Shown here: in pieces, positions 5,327-7,396 of the stretch
Layout of the letters: each line of letters begins with the position of its first letter
Position numbering within the stretch: position 1 is the stretch's first letter
Assembly (NCBI GenBank): GCA_024636405.1
Contig: JAGXHC010000205.1
Location: 1-7,396, forward strand
DNA from: Sulfitobacter sp.
GTDB taxonomy: Bacteria; Pseudomonadota; Alphaproteobacteria; Rhodobacterales; Rhodobacteraceae
Direction of reading: 5' to 3'
DNA length: 7,396 nucleotides
The notes under the pieces: generated by a model
What the model was told of the DNA's origin: nothing
Database searches by the model: none
The model's input: only the letters and a program-made list of their open reading frames with translations
Program-made: the position numbers and the translations under genes

Positions 5327-6613
5327 TCACCACGCCTGCGCCACAGGTCCTGTATCAGTAAAGACAATATGCTTGCCCGCCTCGATCTCAGGGCTGAACA
5401 GCGAGGAAATGATGCGCATGGCATCGTCGCGTCCGGACGCGGCAAAGCGAGAGGCCGAATGCACACGCAGATTGTTGTCAAAGCCGCGTGCAGCATGCGC
5501 CCATATCATCGGATGCAGTTCCGTCAGATTCTCGCGCACGATCCAGCCTGCGCAATCCGCAATCTTGCGGCGGATGGTGTCGGCGCCGTCATGGCCCGAC
5601 CGTGCCTGCCCGATGGTGTTGGCGCAATAGGCCGCCAGCAGGTTCGTGGTATGCGCATCTGGCCGGCGCTTCAGGATGTCGCGCAAACCCTCCACGAAAA
5701 ACTCAAGGTCAAGGTTGGCGCAGGCTTCGTCGTCGCACGAAATCGCGTCAAACATCACCCAGGTATAACCGCCTGCACCCCAGAACCCTTGGGTGCGCGA
5801 TGCGGTGCGTCGCGCCTCCAGCTCCAGCTCCGCATAGGACCCGTACCAGCGCGGCAGCAGGTGGTTGCCCATCGCGCGCATCGGTCGCGGATTGGCGGGA
5901 TTAAGGTCTATCAGCGTTTCATAGCGGTCAGCCACGCGGGCGGTTCCAGCACCCGAAGCAGCCAGCAGCGCACAGCATGTTGTGGCCAAAAGCGGCGATT
6001 TCAGACAGGTATTATCGAATGGTGCAAGGATATCCGTGGCCCTGTCAAAATGCGCATCGAACGCCTCGCGATTGCGGCGCGGTACTTCGGCGGTCCATCC
6101 GCGCCCCCGCCACGCCCAGCCGATGTCCATGTGGCTTTGCGCGACAATCGCGGCAATGGCCGGATCGTCGGGAAATTCGGCCAGCACATGTTCCAGCGCC
6201 TCGATCCCCGCCATCAGATCTGCGTCGCGTGCCGGGCGGCCATCAAGCAGCGCGTGTTCTGCCGCCAGAACCACATCGGCGCGCGCACCATATGCCATCA
6301 GTTCGGCGACCGGCATCGCGCCGGGTGTCATTGCACGGCTGATATCGGCAGCCCGGATTGCGGCGGATACATCCTCCCAACGTTCCTGACGCACCAGATG
6401 CTGGGCCCGGTTCTGATGACCGTCGCGCAAGGTGTCCTCGACCGTCGGATCGGGGCAGGCGATTCGCAGCGTATCACGGGCCGCTGCGGCCATTGCCGGT
6501 GCTGCACGGCGCATGATCGGCGTGACGGGCGCAACTTCCTTTGTCGGGGCAAGTGGAAACGCCTCGCGCAGCGATGGCAGGTGCTTGCTCAGCAGGGCGT
6601 AGATGGATTTCAT
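5327..6613 (-). CDS. Uncharacterised 428-residue soluble protein, probably alpha-helical
   Basis: I do not recognise a named family. The composition (Ala, Asp, Arg, Leu-rich) and steady helix periodicity suggest an all-helical, perhaps TPR-like fold. Examples are LMAGIEALEHVLAEFPDDPA (133-152), then RVADRYETLIDLNPANPRPM (226-245), which has the 'A..RYE.LI.LNP.NP' rhythm of a tetratricopeptide turn. A distinctive conserved-looking core is GNHLLPRWYGSYAELELEAR (249-268) followed by FWGAGGYTWVMFDA (277-290) and a cysteine pair in CDDEAC (293-298). There is no signal peptide and no membrane helix, so it is likely cytoplasmic. It starts at ATG 6613 with a poor ribosome site (AGGTTAGTTAAGCAT); M34 or M41 are alternatives. 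It stands alone, downstream of no gene on its strand and 192 bases before gatB. A 453-codon frame antisense to it is a shadow (Cys/His/Arg-rich, no family look). Role unknown. Confidence 0.8.
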   Translation of the reverse strand: MKSIYALLSKHLPSLREAFPLAPTKEVAPVTPIMRRAAPAMAAAARDTLRIACPDPTVEDTLRDGHQNRAQHLVRQERWEDVSAAIRAADISRAMTPGAMPVAELMAYGARADVVLAAEHALLDGRPARDADLMAGIEALEHVLAEFPDDPAIAAIVAQSHMDIGWAWRGRGWTAEVPRRNREAFDAHFDRATDILAPFDNTCLKSPLLATTCCALLAASGAGTARVADRYETLIDLNPANPRPMRAMGNHLLPRWYGSYAELELEARRTASRTQGFWGAGGYTWVMFDAISCDDEACANLDLEFFVEGLRDILKRRPDAHTTNLLAAYCANTIGQARSGHDGADTIRRKIADCAGWIVRENLTELHPMIWAHAARGFDNNLRVHSASRFAASGRDDAMRIISSLFSPEIEAGKHIVFTDTGPVAQAW

Positions 6614-6870
6614 ATGCTTAACTAACCTGTTCGATCTTTACTGTTGGCGTCCTTCTTGCCCATCCAATCAGGCGGAACAGTGGCGGAGATTGGAAAACTT
6701 CGCGGTGCTTGCGCAACTTAAACGTGTCTCGCTTGCTGATTTCCCGCGATGGTTCACCATTGTCCACCAGACGCAGATGATCATCGGCGCGTCGGCAGGT
6801 TGTTTCCGAAACTGATCCGGGCAAGAGCGCACACTTGCCAAGCTCGAAACCTTCGCAGCATAGTTCGCCG
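6614..6870. promoter_or_regulatory. Divergent intergenic region with a hairpin at 6820-6839
   Basis: These 257 bases separate the 428-residue gene (-) from the transglycosylase-like gene (+). Frames within it look like chance. GGCAAG (6820-6825) and CTTGCC (6834-6839) form a perfect 6-bp stem with an 8-base loop, ending 31 bases before the + start. It has no T-run, so it could be a leader structure or nothing. No promoter with convincing boxes was found. Confidence 0.35.
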
Positions 6871-7373
6871 ATGAAAAATGCGTTTCTCTGGATTGCTGTA
6901 GCGCTGTTGCCCGTGGTGGCATCTGCCGAAGCGCCGTCGGTGCTGCGTCCCCAGCAAAAGCCGCTGCGCATTGTGCAATCACAGGTTGACCTGCCGCCGG
7001 TCACCACCAAAACCAGTACCGTCGCCGCGTTGGAGTTGCGCCCCGCAATACCCGGAGAGCAAACCGCAACGCCGGACCTCACAACGATGGCCCCCTTGTT
7101 TGCAACCACCCTGCGGCCCCCGGCGCGCAGCGGGAACCTTCCGCGTACCCGCTGGCAGCATATGCGCGGCCACGCGGTCTGGACCCGTGCAGCACTGTCG
7201 GCGCTCAAGGCGCATGGCAAGCCGTTGGTGGATATGGTCCCGGCAGACATCGAAACCTGGTGCCCGGCGTATATCATGTCCAGCGATGGTGACAGGCGCG
7301 CGTTCTGGGTGGGTTTTCTGTCGTCGTTGGCCAAACACGAGAGTACGTATAAACCATGGGCCGTGGGCGGCGG
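6871..7373 (+). CDS. Secreted SLT-type lysozyme-like / lytic transglycosylase domain protein, truncated at the contig end
   Basis: The frame from ATG 6871 has no stop before the end; genuine sequence gives 167 complete residues. MKNAFLWIAVALLPVVASAE is a clear Sec signal peptide, with cleavage likely after ASA (residue 19), so the protein acts in the periplasm. A Pro/Thr-rich linker follows (about 20-90), then WQHMRGHAVWTRAALSALKA, WCPAYI (130-135) and FWVGFLSSLAKHESTYKPWA (145-164). The HES segment with Glu157 matches the catalytic Glu of SLT/lysozyme-like domains, which cleave the peptidoglycan glycan strand; AVGGG right after fits the family's substrate-groove turn. The remaining domain is lost because adapter sequence begins at 7374, not by mutation. 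The ribosome site is weak. The upstream in-frame stop is at 6778-6780 and no earlier ATG exists. An ORF search that requires a stop misses this gene. Confidence 0.8.
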
Positions 7374-7396
7374 CTGTCTCTTATACACATCTCCGA
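7374..7396 (+). other. Synthetic Nextera/Tn5 adapter sequence (not genomic)
   Basis: Bases 7374-7392 read CTGTCTCTTATACACATCT, the 19-base mosaic end used in transposase-based library kits, and 7393-7396 CCGA continues as the read-2-side adapter. Natural Tn5 ends differ from this engineered hybrid (outside end CTGACTCTTATACACAAGT), so it is not a natural insertion. On the reverse strand it gives the start MYKRQ, a well-known artefact peptide in databases. Residues after about Gly168 of the last gene are false. Confidence 0.97.

Noticed and set aside
5264..6625. 453-codon plus-strand ORF covering the 428-residue gene
   Set aside because: The product is rich in Cys, His and Arg with no domain pattern, typical of an antisense shadow; the minus-strand frame has normal protein composition and helix periodicity.
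6618..7388. 256-codon minus-strand ORF starting MYKRQ
   Set aside because: Its start codon and first residues come from the adapter; it is antisense to the signal-peptide/SLT-type gene and has no family resemblance.
7374..7396. End of a natural Tn5/IS50 transposon
   Set aside because: The sequence is the engineered mosaic end, different from natural outside and inside ends, and it sits exactly at the contig terminus followed by kit adapter bases.
1..7396. CRISPR array, tRNA, rRNA, insertion sequence, toxin-antitoxin pair or phage-defence island
   Set aside because: No regularly spaced repeats, cloverleaf arms, transposase motifs, tight small-ORF pairs or defence domains were seen on either strand.

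Overview
The window looks like the end of a draft contig from a marine alphaproteobacterium of the Rhodobacteraceae (Roseobacter group). The evidence is the GC-rich coding bias, the gene types (a divergent J-domain protein and BolA pair, a 503-residue GatB, an NsrR-type Rrf2 regulator) and intergenic repeats of the GGGGCGCTGCCCC / CCCCGGGATATTTT and GTGGGGTGAAACCCCAC kind. The assignment comes from memory of these families, not from a search.

Layout, left to right. At 1-190 (-) is the 5' end of a TPR-repeat gene running off the edge. A gene-free stretch (191-635) follows, holding a GC-rich hairpin repeat. A J-domain co-chaperone (636-1262, -) and bolA (1338-1595, +) are divergent from a 75-base gap. 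A DUF4177 protein (1605-2126, -) converges on bolA. An NsrR-like nitric-oxide-type Fe-S regulator (2280-2714, -) is divergent from a 51-residue single-pass membrane protein (2796-2951, +) across an AT-rich 81-base gap. A hotdog-fold thioesterase (2978-3445, -) is followed by a repeat-rich spacer and then gatB (3623-5134, -). Next comes an unrecognised 428-residue soluble protein (5327-6613, -). A secreted SLT-type lysozyme-like or lytic transglycosylase gene (6871-7373, +) is cut at its catalytic motif.

The cut is not biological. Bases 7374-7396 are the synthetic Tn5 mosaic end CTGTCTCTTATACACATCT plus CCGA, which is sequencing-library adapter. The contig should be trimmed at 7373.

The genes look like ordinary housekeeping and stress functions: tRNA-dependent amidation, Fe-S/redox handling, NO sensing, thioester hydrolysis and wall turnover. 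They do not form one pathway. I see no CRISPR array, tRNA, rRNA, insertion sequence, defence island or biosynthetic cluster. The points most open to new biology are the nsrR/small-membrane-protein pair, the Cys/His-containing J-domain protein beside bolA, and the 428-residue orphan.
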